Part shown: piece after piece, positions 12,664-26,878 of the stretch
Layout: every line of letters begins with the position of its first letter
How positions within the stretch are numbered: the first letter of the stretch is position 1
Assembly: GCA_022577435.1 (NCBI GenBank)
Contig: JAKOON010000009.1
Coordinates: forward strand, 555,001 to 619,000
Source: Embiotoca jacksoni
Lineage: Eukaryota > Chordata > Actinopteri > Embiotocidae
Length of the DNA: 64,000 bases
Direction of reading: 5' to 3'
Program-made: the position numbers and the translations under genes
Notes under the pieces: generated by a model
Database searches by the model: none
What the model was told of the DNA's origin: nothing
The model's input: only the letters and a program-made list of their open reading frames with translations

Positions 12664-13131
12664 CAGATTTAGATCCTGCAATTTAATTTAGCAGACAGGA
12701 GTTATGGTAATGAACTTGGGGGAGAGAGAAGGAGGTGTGTGATGAGAGGAGAGGATGGATAGCGAGGAGGGGTGAGGGGTCCCCCGTCATTTACCTCAGG
12801 AACACCATGTCCTTCCTGTCCTTCCTTTACCCCCCCCCACCCCCACCCCCGAACCCCTCCTTCTCTTGAGCCGATCTTATTGAGGGGCCAGCGGTGACCG
12901 AGAAGGGTTTTTAGTGGAAAACGTAATATCATGCAGGGTGGGGGGTAGGGGGGGGGGGCTGTATGTATGCACAGAGACAGAAGTAAAGTGACAACAATGG
13001 AGGATGGAGAGTGAAAGGAATGGGTTGGGGTTGGGGGGGGGGACAGGCACTGGGTCTGGCCCTTTTTAATAAATCTGAGTGCTCTGGTTAGTGCTTCAAT
13101 CTCCTGTACTCAACTAACCCCCCCAGCCCAC

Positions 13132-13134
<3 letters not shown>

Positions 13135-13180
<46 letters not shown>
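13135..13180. repeat. (AC)n microsatellite
   Basis: About 23 AC units. Confidence 0.95.
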
Positions 13181-13183
<3 letters not shown>

Positions 13184-14309
13184 ACCAAATACATACATGC
13201 ACTTACTCTCTGTGACTCATTTTCACCCACATATGCTGTCGCCAGACGACGAGCTCAAGGGCTTTTAGAAGGTGTTTTTTGTTTGTGTTTTTGGAGCGTA
13301 CAACTGATGCCAGATGTGGGCACGAAAGTGTGAACGACAAAAGTGTTACTTGTTTTGTATTTGGTGTTTTAATATTAATTTGGATTTTTTTATTTTTTTT
13401 TTATTTTGAAGTTTGATGGGATTGGACACACCGCAGGACGGTGAAAAGTGAAGCTGTGGATCTGCTGTTTCAACAAGCACAAGAGCGACGCACTTAGTCT
13501 TGTTTTTCTTGCGTACTTGTGAGCTTTTCACAAGTACCAGGCGTGGGCTGTATGTCCTGCATCTATTGCATGCAGGGAATCCAGTTTGGATGCTTTTCAA
13601 GTGTCTGGTGAATTAAAGCAAAAAAAACACACAAAAAATCCACGCCAACACACACACACACACAAAAAGAAAGAAAAGCGCTGGAGGCTGTATATCTTGC
13701 ATTTCTGGGTCCCATTTTGTCGCTCGAAGGTGTAATTTTCTCATTCGTCATAGATAACTGGGCCGAGTACAGATGGCATGATTGTCACGTAAAGACATCT
13801 CCAGCAACCGCAGTGGAGTTTAATAGCAGAAAATGTTGTGGCTGTCTGAGGCATCAGCTGTAAACATCGGGTTTTTGGTCCTCAGCCACTCAGATAGAAG
13901 GAGAGCAAGAGCCTCTTCATGGACCTTCCATTTTGTACCACTCGTACAGTCGCAATGATGTCAAAGACTTTTTTTTTCTTTTTCTTTTTACATAACAGGT
14001 ACAGGTTCTGCCCGACAGTTCAAACCCAACAAGCTCAGGGCCAGAAGGTGCTCTGGGAAGAAAAAAAAAAAAAAAAAAATGCATGACAGAAATCACGCAG
14101 CATTGCGTGCAGTCGGTCGACATTACACCGCTTCACCGTCGAATAACGCATTCAGCTCTCGGCGCCGTGATATTTAACCGCGGGAGAGTCCGTATGAGCG
14201 TCAGATATTAAATCAATTCCAGTATTCTCCGACTTAGATCGCATGTGCCCCAACACCCCTCCCGCCCTCTTTTCACTATAAGTGAAAACATAAACCCATG
14301 TTGGCTTGT

Positions 14310-14380
14310 TTGCTTTGGAACGTTACCTAGCAACCGGAAGGTTACTGGTTCAATGTGGAGTTGCTGACATTGTGCTGATA
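14310..14380. mobile_element. possible tRNA-derived SINE fragment
   Basis: The stretch around AGCAACCGGAAGGTTACTGG, followed by TTCAATG, resembles the 3' half of a tRNA-like SINE head, with GGTTCAA as a decayed Pol III B box. Many fish SINEs carry a similar 'accggaaggttgctggttcgaa' block. No A box or SINE tail is visible, so this would be a fragment. Confidence 0.35.
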
Positions 14381-14789
14381 CTGAAAGCCTCTAGACCGCC
14401 TCAGACAGAAGATCCGGAGCTACATGACACGCTGCATTTCTAAAGTGAAATTCTTCAGGCGTACGCCGAAGTTTGTCGACGGGCAGTGAGGTCAGAGACG
14501 ACCCTTCAATGGGGGGGGAAGAAAAAAAAAGAAAAAAGGGCAGATTTGAAGACGAGGCTTCATATTCAAAGCGGGAGCTTTTTTTTTTTTTTGGACTCTT
14601 TAAAGCAAGTTTGTGTAGCGTCCTGTATCCTCACGCACAGAGGCCAGACGTACTCACGCGCAGTTTTGAACATATAATCGTCTTCACGCTCTGCGGCTCC
14701 AATCTCATACAGTACACACACATTTACTACATCAGATAAAAAGCGGGAAAAACTCTTTTTTTTTTTTTTTCTCTCACCTCCTTATCGCT

Positions 14790-15010
14790 GAACTCCCCCC
14801 ACCTCCTCCTCCTCCTCCCCTCTCACTCTCTTTTCTCCTTCATCCTCTTTTATTATCCTCTGCTTTTTTTTTTTTTTTTTTCTTTCTTTCCTTCAGCTAA
14901 GGGGTGCCCAGTCCAGAAATGAAATTAATCTGTTGTACTACACCCCCTCCTCCCTCCTCCCTCCTCCTCCTCTTCCTCTTCCTCCCTCCTCCTCCTCCTC
15001 CTCCTCTTCC
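14790..15010. repeat. (CTC)n-rich polypyrimidine tract
   Basis: Two long C/T-rich stretches (14790-14890 and 14941-15010) are built of CTC, CCT and CTT units with a poly-T run. The block between them (about 14893-14940) is ordinary sequence. It could form triplex DNA; it carries no gene. Confidence 0.8.
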
Positions 15011-15146
15011 CGCATCTCAATCTCATTCTCTCTTTGCTCTGTGGGGAGGATTGGACTCGTCACTTTAACCTCTTCATATTGGATATGAATCTGTTAGCCC
15101 GCCTGCCCCTCTTCTCTAACACTCCCCACCTCAATCCACATAGTTT

Positions 15147-15147
<1 letters not shown>

Positions 15148-15199
<52 letters not shown>

Positions 15200-15330
15200 G
15201 GCACTGTCACACTTATTTACGCACTTGCATGCACACACACTGTGGCGAACAACATAAGCATGCACAGACACTGTACTCACACACACTTCATTCCACGCTG
15301 GTATCTAAGCAAATCTTTCGACAAATCCCA

Positions 15331-15394
<64 letters not shown>
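15148..15394. repeat. two (AC)n microsatellites
   Basis: (AC)25 at 15148-15197 and (AC)31 at 15333-15394, with about 135 bp of partly AC-rich sequence between them. Confidence 0.95.
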
Positions 15395-15397
<3 letters not shown>

Positions 15398-16329
15398 GAC
15401 ATCTCTGACAAACTGTCCTCCGGCAGGTTTCTCCCGGTGCTTCAATCAAAGCCATTGATATGAATCTGGGCTGTTTTCTCCATGCTGCCAGCAGCAGCAA
15501 TATAGCAGCTGTACTTTTTAGCAGCTACACATCTTTCATCAGTTCCTGTGCTTGGGAAAATAGCTGTTTACAGCCTGCTCCCCTCCCCTCCCTCCCTCCC
15601 CCTCCCCCCACCGATCTTTTTGCCTTTTATTCCAGCCACTTCTACATAGAGACAGGCGATATTGCTGGATTTTTAGCTTTGGCCTTGGTTGAACCATCCT
15701 GCCTTATTAGCGGGGATATGGAATGAATGAGAGAGGATTCATACTTCATATGAAAAAGGAAGGCAGGGAGATGTGGGTGGAGGGGGGGGTGGGGGTGGAG
15801 GGAGGGAGGGTGGGGGTGGGAGGGGGGAGCAGGCAGAAATGGGGTGGATGAGGGAGAGAAATGCGGGGAGCGAGTGAGGTTCTCCTTAATGGTTCCCCTT
15901 AGGGGTTTTAGCAGCTATGTTTTAGCTGGTGCAGCCAACATACAGTCATAGCAGTGAAATGGCACAGGTGAAGATCCTCCTCCTCCTCTTCCTCCTCTTC
16001 CTCCTCCTCTTCCTCTCCAAAGAGTGGTATGAATATGGTAAATCCGCTGACCGCTCGGCGGCACGATTCTCTCCCAGAAAATGGCCCTGTGTCTGCGTCC
16101 CTCGGGGGCGGAAGCTAAGGAGATTCTGCATTTAGGCCCAGCACTCACTCCCTTTCCTGCTCTCTGGGGGTTTGAAAGGGTCCCGGCCGGCCCAATCCTC
16201 CTATCTATCTCCCCGCCGCAGCAACAGCAGCAGTGATAGCGCACAACACAGCAGGCTCGCAGCTTAAACATGGTGGCTGGAGCTAACGCGGCTGTCGCTA
16301 TCTGGATGCACGGCTTCTTTTTTTTTTTT

Positions 16330-16620
<291 letters not shown>

Positions 16621-17583
16621 AGGTTGTTTTGTGCTAGCAGCTCTGCAGCTCCAGTCTCGTCGGGGTCAGAGAACATGGTTGGATGGCAGCTCACTCAGAC
16701 AGTCTGTCAGTCATCCATTACTGGAGGAGACAAAGCATTCAGTTTATTTGCACCTACTTGGCCTCAGTGTTGAAGCTGGGAGACACTGACACAATCAATA
16801 TTTCAATATATCCGACTCGGTATCGCAATGTCGGTAATGTGACTATTGGTGTGATTATTGGCTCTTTCACACGGTGTTTAATTCAATGGAGATAATGTGG
16901 TACGTTAAGGGCTTCGTGCAGCTGTGTGTTGTGGAAATCTTGGTTACCCAGGTGGGTAAAATTAAACATTTATTAGGGTGCTGAGTGATCGAAATGGTGT
17001 CAGGTTCAAGGACACATGATGCCTTGGTAGGAATCAGTCATGTGACCTCTCAGTTGAGGGACGGATTCTCGAATCAGCCGACAAATTCAAGCCGGAGCTG
17101 CTGGGAAACGTGAAATTAAACTTACTGAATGCAGTTTGGATTTATTCAGACACCACATTTGGTCTGTGAATCAGTGTAATCATATGGGAACTTTAAGTCA
17201 ATACCTGTTTGTGATAGTTTTATAATTTATGATGCTTTATTTTGTGTAGTTTGTGTGATTTAGGAAGCGTGTGACTTTGTTTGAGCGGCGTCGGTGACCG
17301 CAGAGTGAGGGTGTGTGTGTCCAGCGCAGCACTACACACAAATATTAGCATTTGAATTTAGACACGATGAAATATTAATGCAAATGTCCTCAGTGTTCAT
17401 TCACGTGAGTTGAGGCCCGAGTGTGTGTTTTGTGTGTTTTGTGTGTTTTGTGTGGGCGTCTGTATCCACTTGTGTGTCCGAATTAGTGCTTTTGTCCTTC
17501 AGCTGTGGCACATGTCAGCCTAACGGTGTTTGCATAGTGCATCTGCCTGTGTGTCCCTGCTTATGTGTGTTCACTTCCCAGCA

Positions 17584-17610
17584 CCCCCCCCCCCCCCCCC
17601 CCCGCCCCCC
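17584..17610. repeat. poly-C run
   Basis: About 20 C with one G interruption, followed by CCCCCC. The surrounding 17.5-18.1 kb is GC-rich, with no exon that I can support. Confidence 0.85.
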
Positions 17611-18894
17611 GCATGCTCTCCCTCCTCCCGGGGTGTGAGGGGTCTGAGGGCCCGGCACCCCGTGTCATCCCGAACCCCCTCCTCATCTCCTTTTGTCTGC
17701 TCGTCAGTTAGGGAGCGGTCCGCGCGGGACCCCGGGATGCTGAAGGGGGTTGACCTTTACCCTTCAACCCCTAACCCCGCCCCTCCCCTCTCCTCTCCGT
17801 TGCCCCCGACGATTCATATGCAAGCGACCCGTCACCCGCCTATTCTTCTCTTTCATCCATCCACGCCTGGCCAGGCTGTTGTGTCAAGTCTCAAGTTCAA
17901 GTCCCAGGACGGGCGCCGGGCCGTCCAGGGTCGGGCCAGACCACGACAGACCAAGACCTGGCAGGCAGTGAGGAGCGAGGGGGAGGGGGGGCGACCGACC
18001 AGTGTTTGGTTGCTCATTTTTTATGGGGGGGTCAGTGAGAGATGGTCTGCCGGTGTGGTGGGGATGGGCCGGGGTCATGGACCGCGGTCAGTCCGGCTTT
18101 GACAAACATGTCTGTCGTTACCGGAGACCTCATCTGTTTTCCTGGAGATCCTGTCAGCTGGTGAACAAGTGGAACTTATTCTCTTAAATAGTTCACTTCA
18201 GTTCAGGTGTATTTCAAGATATCAGAGTATAAAAAAAAGGGAAATGTCACATATAATTTAGCTTCTTTTCATTTTAAGACTAATATACAAAATAATGCCG
18301 CTCATACTTAAAGTCTCACTCAGTTATTTTTTTCCGTTTGGGACGAGGTCGGACTGAGAATCATTACAACCGGTGCAGCATTTCACCTTTCTAATCTCCA
18401 AATCGTTCCTTTTTTTTTTTTTTGTCGAGGGGCTCCATTGTCCTTCATGGAGGCGCCCCGCTGGGTGGGGGGTTGGTGTTTGCGGGCCCCCGGGTCAGGG
18501 TCAAGGTGGGTGGGGCCTGGGTCGGCCAGGCAGACGGCTGCACAGACGGCGGACTTGACATTGAGTGGATTAACGGGATCGGCAGGCTCGTTGTGTTTAA
18601 GTGTATTGTCGGTGAGGAAGCCTTGAAAGTGACGGTTCCTGCTGCACAGATTCACGTTAGTTTGTGTCAGGCTGAGAATTAAAGACTGTGTTGTTTAGAG
18701 AATTTCTATTCATGTGTTTCTTAAGAAAAAAATAAGCCGCGTCTCATCCGTACGTGGCTGAATCTTTACTGAGGCGAAGTTAACGCTCTTCAGAGTTGTA
18801 AATATTTTCCTGAGTGGGTTAATTTATTGTGTCTGTTGGAAGGCAAACGCATCTTTACTATATATCCGCTAATAAGTGAAGGGTAAATGAGAGC

Positions 18895-18898
<4 letters not shown>

Positions 18899-18954
<56 letters not shown>
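18899..18954. repeat. (CA)n microsatellite
   Basis: About 28 CA units. Confidence 0.95.
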
Positions 18955-18956
<2 letters not shown>

Positions 18957-21496
18957 TCCTTCAATTTGTACCAGTGAATGGATGCAATGATTGAACCATT
19001 TACTGAAAATAACTAAGCTTTCATTAAACACAAAAACAGTTCCATTGTCCCGGTGCAGCACTGTTCGCCTGCAGAGGACACCGAGATAAATAAACACCCA
19101 CTCGGTGAGAAATAATAATAAAAAAATATAAAATAATCTTGGCATTGTGCATTGCACATTCCACATTATCCTCAGAAAACATCCAAATATGTTGTTTTTT
19201 GGTTGCTTTTTTGTTTTGTTTTGTTTTTTCATGGAAAAGCTTAAAGTCACATTCCTTGAGGAGATGCGCAGCCTCACAAAGTCCAAGGATGTGTTAAGTG
19301 GGAAAACAATTTTTTCAGGCATCTGACATTTAACCCGCTGCTTGTGTTTGTAGCATTCTTGCTGATAATGGGCTGGAGTTTGTTTTGAAAGCATCCCAAT
19401 TGACAGTTGATTGAGCTGGCCTGAAGGTTATCCAGCAAATGGAGAATGACTTCTGCCCTCCAAGAGCTCGCCAGCTCGTAATGGTTGTTCTGAGATGCAT
19501 GTAGTCAGTGCACAGACTTGGCCAACGGTTTTATTTTCCACATGGACCTCCGCTGTATGCTCGGGATACGCGATGACCATGACGGTAGCATTCAGCAGAC
19601 CAAAGAAAGAGTAACCTCGGTCTGTTTGTGTGCATGTTTGTTTGTGTCTATATAATGCACAACCGTTGGCCTTTTTTAGGTCCATATTCAACAGTTTAAA
19701 TTGCTCTCATAAGCAGATTTTACAGCTTTCAAATCAGACATTTTTAGAGTAAACTCGCCAACATTTCTGACCGTCATGCCTGAAACTGGAGATGATTTTT
19801 AATTTTTTTTATTTATGGAGAATTATACTCATTGAAAAGGCTTCAAAAACCACTTTAAAGCAATCGTACACTGAGACAAATCAAAAGTAGGTTGAAACTG
19901 ATTCTAACAATGTTTGTGTGAGATAGTTTTATTCGTTTGGACACTTTCTTTGCTGCCAATTAACAGAGCTTGTGTTTTTTTGTTTTGATATTGAACTGAG
20001 GTGAAGCTATCGTCTTTGAACTCCACTGACAGTGTGTGCGTATAAATGTGTTAATATCTGGTGTGTTTCTCTGCGGCCTTGATCCACCCATCAGCGTGCT
20101 GTAATGATTTCAGTGGAGAGAGATCTAGATAAAGATTCTTTCATTAGTATCCACTTCACTGGGACGCAAACTCCAATACCTTATTTTCTATTGTATCACA
20201 ATATGTACCCATATCATGTGAAAAAATGCCCTCCCATTGACACAAAAAGAGCCTCGTAGACACAAATAAGTAATCAGTTTGTTTCATTTTTTAATATTAT
20301 TTCTTTGTTTCTGTATCGTAAGACGCCTTACCTCCGCCACAGACCTGACACTACTTCCTGAAATAGCAGGACTTGAAGAGATTAAACGCTTTAATGTGTC
20401 CAAATCTAACAAAAGCCTTCTCTTTCTTGGTAAATATTTAACTGTAGGTAAAACTTCGGACCAGACGTGGGTTAAATTTAAGTGTGATCTTTCATCTTTT
20501 TATCCTACACCGCATAGATGCGTGTGAATCGGATTCCCGGTGTGATTACAGTTTTGAAATAAATCTGGACCTGTGGTGGTTTAAACTGATTGGGACGAGG
20601 GCAACACGGATGATTCCTCGTTCTGTATTTGGAAAAATTGCACTGCTGTCCAGAGAAATGTATGTAGCTGGTAATTTTAGCATTTCCCCCCTTTTGGCTT
20701 TGCTCCAAATGAAAGCGTGTTATTTATGTACCAAGTGATTTATCAGAGCCACGAACGTTCACACCCGCTATTACAATTTCACCAAAAACTCCACAGAAGA
20801 TCTTTTCTCTGCTGCTGAAAATTGAGCTCTTTGCAAAAAAACAGAGTTTCTGACTGCCAACGATGATATGCAGTCAGCGCTGACAGAAACATGCAACCTG
20901 TCATTGGCGCCAATTGCCACTTTCGTCTTTCTGCTCCTGAAGTGGTGAAATCACTATGTTCCAACGTGTCAGTTTTCTCCCGACAGTATATCGTGTTTTT
21001 ACCTCCATATTGATAAAATTACACACAGTACATATATAATTTTTCTTGAATATGTGTAAAATGGAAGAAAAAAACAACAACACCTCTTAGTTGAAACATG
21101 ACTCCATGATTCCAGGAGGATGTTTTTTCTTTTTCTTTTTCTTTTTTTTTTTTCTATCTTCTTCACTTCACTCAGCATTAGCTAGCGTCAAATGTAGTGG
21201 TCACCAGTGGCTACTCTCCGGCTTAATAACTGTCTGAAAAACAGGAAAAATCCAATAGAGCTCTCCTGCAGCCGCAGTCGAAGCCAAGACAGTGTGAAAC
21301 GTCTCGATGGTGTTACAGCCAGAATTTATGATCCAGAAAAAAAACAGGATTTTTTTTATTATTTTTTTTATCGCAGGTGCTTCGACAAATTAATGATCAA
21401 ATACGGTCTGTTTTTAAGCAGGTGATGTTTTAATAAGACATTTTATTTTCATTATTGGCGTTCTTTCTGAATCCTACTCCACGTTCCTCACTTTCT

Positions 21497-21513
21497 CCCT
21501 CCCTCCCTCCCTC

Positions 21514-21580
<67 letters not shown>
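21497..21580. repeat. compound (CCCT)n(CA)n microsatellite
   Basis: Five CCCT units (21497-21516) run directly into (CA)32 at 21517-21580. Confidence 0.95.
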
Positions 21581-21583
<3 letters not shown>

Positions 21584-21714
21584 ATTAGTTAACAAGGTTG
21601 GGTACTGTATAAGCTTGGAAATGGCAGATGACCCAAACACATATCACTGCATCCTCCACACCTGCCTCCCCTCTTTCTTCCCACCCCCCCATCCTTCCCT
21701 CAGGGGAAAAAAAA

Positions 21715-22165
21715 GGAGTCAGACAGAGTGGTGGGTGGGTTTGGTCCAGAGAAAGAGGGAGGGAGAGAGGGGGGGGGGGGAGAGAGAGGGGGAGAGAGAG
21801 CAGTGGTCAGAGAAGAAAGAGTGCGAGAGAGAAAGGGAAGGGACGGACCGACATACATCAGAGAGGGAGGGAGAGAGATGTGGCTCTTAGAATAAAAGGA
21901 GAGGAGGTAAAGATGAGTACTAAGAGAGCAGGAGAAAAAAGGGGGATGGGGGGAGAGGAGGGGGGCGACAGACAGACAGACAGTGAGGCATTAAAATTCA
22001 TGGCCTTTTTTATTTTCCGTGCTGAAAATCAATACTGTCTACTATGGATGAGGTGAGATGTGGACAACAGCGGTTGCCGGCCAAAGCAGGAGGGAGGTAG
22101 GGAGGGAAGGAGGGGGGGGGGGAGGGGGAGGGAGGGAGAGAGGAGAGAGAGGAGAGAGGGGGGTG
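21715..22165. repeat. polypurine (GA-rich) low-complexity block
   Basis: About 450 bp of strongly purine-biased + strand: GAGAGAG, GGGAGG and G-run segments, interrupted near 21990-22075 by ordinary sequence. The open frames across it are Arg/Glu/Gly-rich repeat translations and are not taken as genes. Confidence 0.8.
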
Positions 22166-22249
22166 GGTGTCGTCAATATTAACAGTGACACAGCCACTGC
22201 AGGCCAAGGTAGAGTTGGAGAGGAGAGAGAGGGACTGGGGGGATGGGTG

Positions 22250-22254
<5 letters not shown>

Positions 22255-22335
<81 letters not shown>

Positions 22336-22428
22336 TATGGAGGGGGGGGGGGGGGGGGGTAAGGTTCATTAAGTCTGACCAGCAGAGCTTTTGGCCAAGG
22401 CAGCAGCAGGCCTTTTGTCCGAGGGTCT

Positions 22429-22477
<49 letters not shown>
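22255..22477. repeat. inverted pair: (GT)n(GA)n G-run, then (AC)n
   Basis: (GT)31 at 22255-22316 passes into (GA)n at 22317-22335 and an 18-base G run at 22342-22359. After about 70 bp of ordinary sequence comes (AC)23 at 22431-22477. The GT and AC arms are complementary and could form a stem of about 46 bp in RNA or cruciform DNA. Confidence 0.93.
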
Positions 22478-22479
<2 letters not shown>

Positions 22480-23129
22480 TGGATGGACTGATGGATATTA
22501 CCCTCTCTCCCATTGTAATTGACAACCCCCTCAGAACCTCCATCATTTGGCCGCTGGTGTGTTTGACTAATGTCTGGCAGATGTTCTAACGCTACACGCC
22601 AACTATTGTCGCCGGGTCGGGGGGGTCACGGCTCTTCTAATTCAGGAAATGGAGATTCTCGCGCGCTCAGAAACTATAAATCTTCCCCCCCAATGAAAAG
22701 GCTCGTCCCTTCCAGGCTCTGTGGTTATTACATTAGTTTCATTTCAGACTTTTAACGGCGTGCAGGGCCACCGAGCCCGGACGACACGTCAACCCATTTC
22801 AGTTTCTCTCAATTCAGCCAGATTTTTAACTTCAGGCAAACGGCAAAGTTAATTCTCCCCTTTGAATTATGTTTTTAATGCGTTTTATTGTATATTTAAT
22901 TATATTTGAGGAGCAGCTGTGCTCCAAAGAAACCATAAAGGCAGTAAAGATGATCCTCGAGGCCAATGCGTTGGTTTTAATTCCATTGAAGTGCACTTGT
23001 GTGATCTTGTTAACTCGGTATTCATGCTGTAGAGTAACAAATGTTCGACGCTGTAATGTCCCTTCAACAATATGGGGAAACTTTAAAGGTGGTATTTAGA
23101 TTGAAAATCAGGTCTCGTTGTTTTGTGGC

Positions 23130-23390
23130 TCTTCTGATTGTAAAAGTTCAGGACGTGCGATTCTGGAAAATTTTCTTTCCACAGATGTAAACCAGAAACT
23201 CTCTTTTTGCTCTGTTGTTGGTCTCCACCAACTCTTGCTGGAAATATCAGGCTGCTTTTTAGCGGCTAGGCGCTCCACTAACTTTATAAACTGCTCTCTA
23301 ACTTTGTCTGCCAACCGTTCGGTGCAGAGCAGGTTGTGTACTGCTGGTTTTAACCTTAAACGGCTGCGTGAATTCAACGCTATGTGTTAA
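23130..23390. mobile_element. possible interspersed-repeat fragment
   Basis: The block around CTCCACTAACTTTATAAACT, TCTGCCAACCGTTCGGTGCA and GAGCAGGTTGTGTACTGCTG resembles, from memory, a widespread percomorph repeat with a similar 'ttggtgctgagcaggt' segment. Both strands have 90-residue frames without recognisable domains. The assignment is weak; the family is not identified. Confidence 0.3.
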
Positions 23391-26300
23391 ATGAAAAAAT
23401 AAAATAAAAAAAGGGACCATAAACCTCCGTAAAACACAAGAACAGCAGGTTCAGCTAACAGTTCAGGTTCATCACGACCAGCGACCATTTTCTAAAAAGA
23501 TTTTCACATCAAATTGTTATGAGGTACTTTTAAAGAAATATCATTATAGCTACTTGAAGATTTCCCAGATGTTGTGGCACCTTTAAATACAATCATCCTG
23601 AACAGCCTTGAGAACCGATACCAGCCGAAACACCAGGTAATATTATGTGCGTATCCCGTCAGCATCTAGTCGGCCTCAGAAAGGTTTCAGGGAAACTCTT
23701 GACACCGGCGCTGATACCGCGGTCGCTGTGCCTCTGTCAAGAAGTTTCTTTTTTTTTTTTTTTTTTTTTTTTACTCATGAATACGTTTCTGGGATTTTCT
23801 TTTTTTTTTTTTTTGAAACAGAATCCATCATCTGAAAAAGGGGTTGAGTGTAGAGAGTGAAGCGCCACTTTGAGCCGAGGTGATTTTTAAGAAGCAGGTC
23901 TATATCTTCATGTTGCTTTCGGCCTTTTTTTTTTTTTTTTTTGTCCTTTTGTTGTGAGAAATCCAGGCGCGTCCCCTTCGAACGCGATCGGTAGAACCGA
24001 CGTTGAAATCTATCTTTCCGTGGGCCGGATCACAGCTTGCGTTTCCTGTTTTTTGGCGTATTCGGAGGGCGATCGCCGTTAAATGGCCCAGTTGAGGTCC
24101 ACTACAATGCAGCAGTTTGAAATGTCAGATTTTGTCGCTGTAATTTATTCATAAATGGAGGTTAAGTATGTGGGAACTTTATGTTTGTGTTGTAAACAAA
24201 GAGCAGAAGTTTGTTTGTGGATATACTGTTCTGTTTCTGACTGTGTAGCATCCGGCATGTCAAGATAAAACTGCTTTTATGCCTCCTATCAGGCGGGAGT
24301 GACAGAAAGGCGCTCACCGAAGAGTGAACGTTTTGACATGGAATAGATGCTGATAGACAGCCGGCGCCGTCGGAGGACAAACTTGTAAACACAACAACCG
24401 AAATGAAAGTTGAGAAAAAGAAACAGCCGTTTTGTGTGTGCGTCAATCTGAGATCAGACGGGTGAAATCCTCCCGTCGGTCTCCGGGGACGTTGAAACGG
24501 GACGTCGAGTTAGTTTTTGAACTTCCTGCTTGTCGTCCGACGCCGGCCGGTGCCGAACCGTCCCGTCCGATTCCCCTCTGCACACGCAGCCGGTGCTTTC
24601 TGGAGACCCAGGGCCAGTGGTTACTATGGGGATAAGAGGAGAGAGGGAGAGAGTGGGAGTGAGTGAGGTAGGCTGTGGTTTTGAGGTGTAAAGCATCATA
24701 AATAATGGAGGCTGCACCTCACATTGAAATGCAAAGGCTGGAGCTCGGGCCTGAGCAGAGGTAATGCTGGGTTTTTTAAATTTATTTTTCATAAGCGAGA
24801 TCCCCCATTCCCACCCGACTTCTCCCCGATCACACAACCGCTGCTCCCTATAACCACGGCAACACCCCCCCCCCACACACACACACACAGAAAACATACT
24901 TTAACATACGTTTGCATTCCAAATTTCATCGAGTCTGCCAGAGTAGATTTTCTTTTATTGAAGTCAGTCATTCATCAACTGAATGTCAGAAGCAATATCA
25001 AAGTGAAGTTAGTTCGTCGTATCGACATATTTAATCTTTTTCTGTTTTCTCTCTCTCTCTCTCGGCGGAATGAAACCGTGAAGCGGTAATAACAGATCTG
25101 CATATCGTTTATATGGGACGGGTATTAAAAAGCTGCTCTCCTTATTTAAACTCCTGAGTTCCTGGAATAAATCATATTTGTTCTGATTTAGTTTTTGGAG
25201 TATTGACTGAAGATTTCTGCACTTTTGAATCACACCTCAAGTCTGTTTGTGTGAGAGTGAGCAGGTCGTGTGTGTGCATGTGTTTGTGTGTATTTTCACG
25301 TGTGTGTGTGTGTGTGTGTCTGTGTGTGAGAGAAGAGAAAGAGTGAAAGAAGAAGAGATGTGGCCACCGCTGTCATATTTTTGAAGGACCACTTAAGGAT
25401 GTAGAAGCGGCGTCACCGCACTGGAAGCTCGATATTTTTCTCATCTTTGAAGTCGTGTTTGGTGTCAGTAATATTCGCATTTTATATTTGAACCCGTCAA
25501 AACATACAAACATCCTTCGAGTGTTTTTTTTTTTTCAAAATCCGTACAGCGACCCTTCTTCTGGTGATTTCTGCTGCAGTGTCTCCACTCTGCTCCCTCC
25601 TGGTTCTGTCACCTCTCTACTGTGTGCTACTCCATAAACAACACTCAGAGATTGCAGAGATCCTCCGAGGCCGATGGTCCACTCCTCTACGATTTACAAA
25701 TCTGCAACCGCGACCGATATTTCTGGATATATTTCCAAAGCTCTTACGATGATGTCAAAATGAGCTTGTTCCTAACTGAAGCCTCGGATCTGTTTCTCCC
25801 CTCTGAAAGTCCACGTGTCACCCAGAGGATGACTGGAGTCATTGTGTTTTCTAGTATGGCCTATGTTTTGTCACATTTTAACTTTACAGTTGGATTCATG
25901 AACTTTTAGTCGTCCAACTGACCAATATTGCAAATAGAAAAATAATCCGTGATTCAGATCCACTCAGAAATTTAACAAGTTCTTCTTCAGGCTGGTTGTT
26001 TTTCCCGTAATTCTTCTGACAAACAGACAAACAAGCTGCACCGAAAAACGTGACCTCCTTGATGGAGGCAAAAAAAACCAAAAAAAAGGCCCACAATTTT
26101 TTAAATAATACATCATGACTTAAATTTTCGGACTCAAACCAGTAATATCTCAGATGAGATGTGAGCTGCCCACAATATTTATTGGGTTTCTTCCAAAAAT
26201 TCTTGACAGAACTGTTTTGACGGAAAATAACGTTGGCTGGAAAGAACTCGTCTCGATCACCTTTAAATTATCTTTTATAATCCTTCAGCACCGGACAGAC

Positions 26301-26815
26301 CGTCCCGGGTAGAAGACCGACATGTTGTTTGGGTGAAGTAGAAGAAAAGTTCTCCTGCTAATTGTTGTCAGGGAGGTCTGAGATCACATGATGCTCTTTT
26401 AAACCTATAAGACTTGATGGCTGCCTGCGACATTTTCCACCAATCTAAACAATCTAAAATCTTGTTTTACAAAGATTTGAACTTTCATGGGTGATTTTAT
26501 TTGTTTTATTTGTTGTTTATAACAAGGCGGTGTGTTAACGCACCGTTCCCAGTTTATATTATACGTACAATCAAAGCAGACGTAGAAAGGAATCGGTGCC
26601 ATGCATCAGCGGACCGGTTAAAAACTGTACTTTCAACAGGAGTTTTTACTCCCAGTTTCTTTTTACTGTTTTCAAAACGTATTTCTTTAAAATAGGGCGT
26701 CCAGCCGGTGTTCTGCTGTCCACACCGTCTCCGTCTTGTCTCTCCACACCGTCTCCGTTAAGGAGCTTTCAGAGAGGTGTAGGACTATTCTGTATAATCA
26801 ACATAGCAATCAGCG

Positions 26816-26816
<1 letters not shown>

Positions 26817-26875
<59 letters not shown>
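26817..26875. repeat. (CA)n microsatellite
   Basis: About 29 CA units, followed by a repeat-poor block at about 26880-27000 and then GA-rich low-complexity sequence to about 27250. Confidence 0.95.

Positions 26876-26878
<3 letters not shown>

Noticed and set aside
25674..25745. An ATG frame starting MVHSS, the same five residues that start mammalian Oct-2
   Set aside because: No donor in phase 1 follows within a sensible distance, the residues after MVHSS do not match, and the frame runs to a stop. Taken as coincidence.
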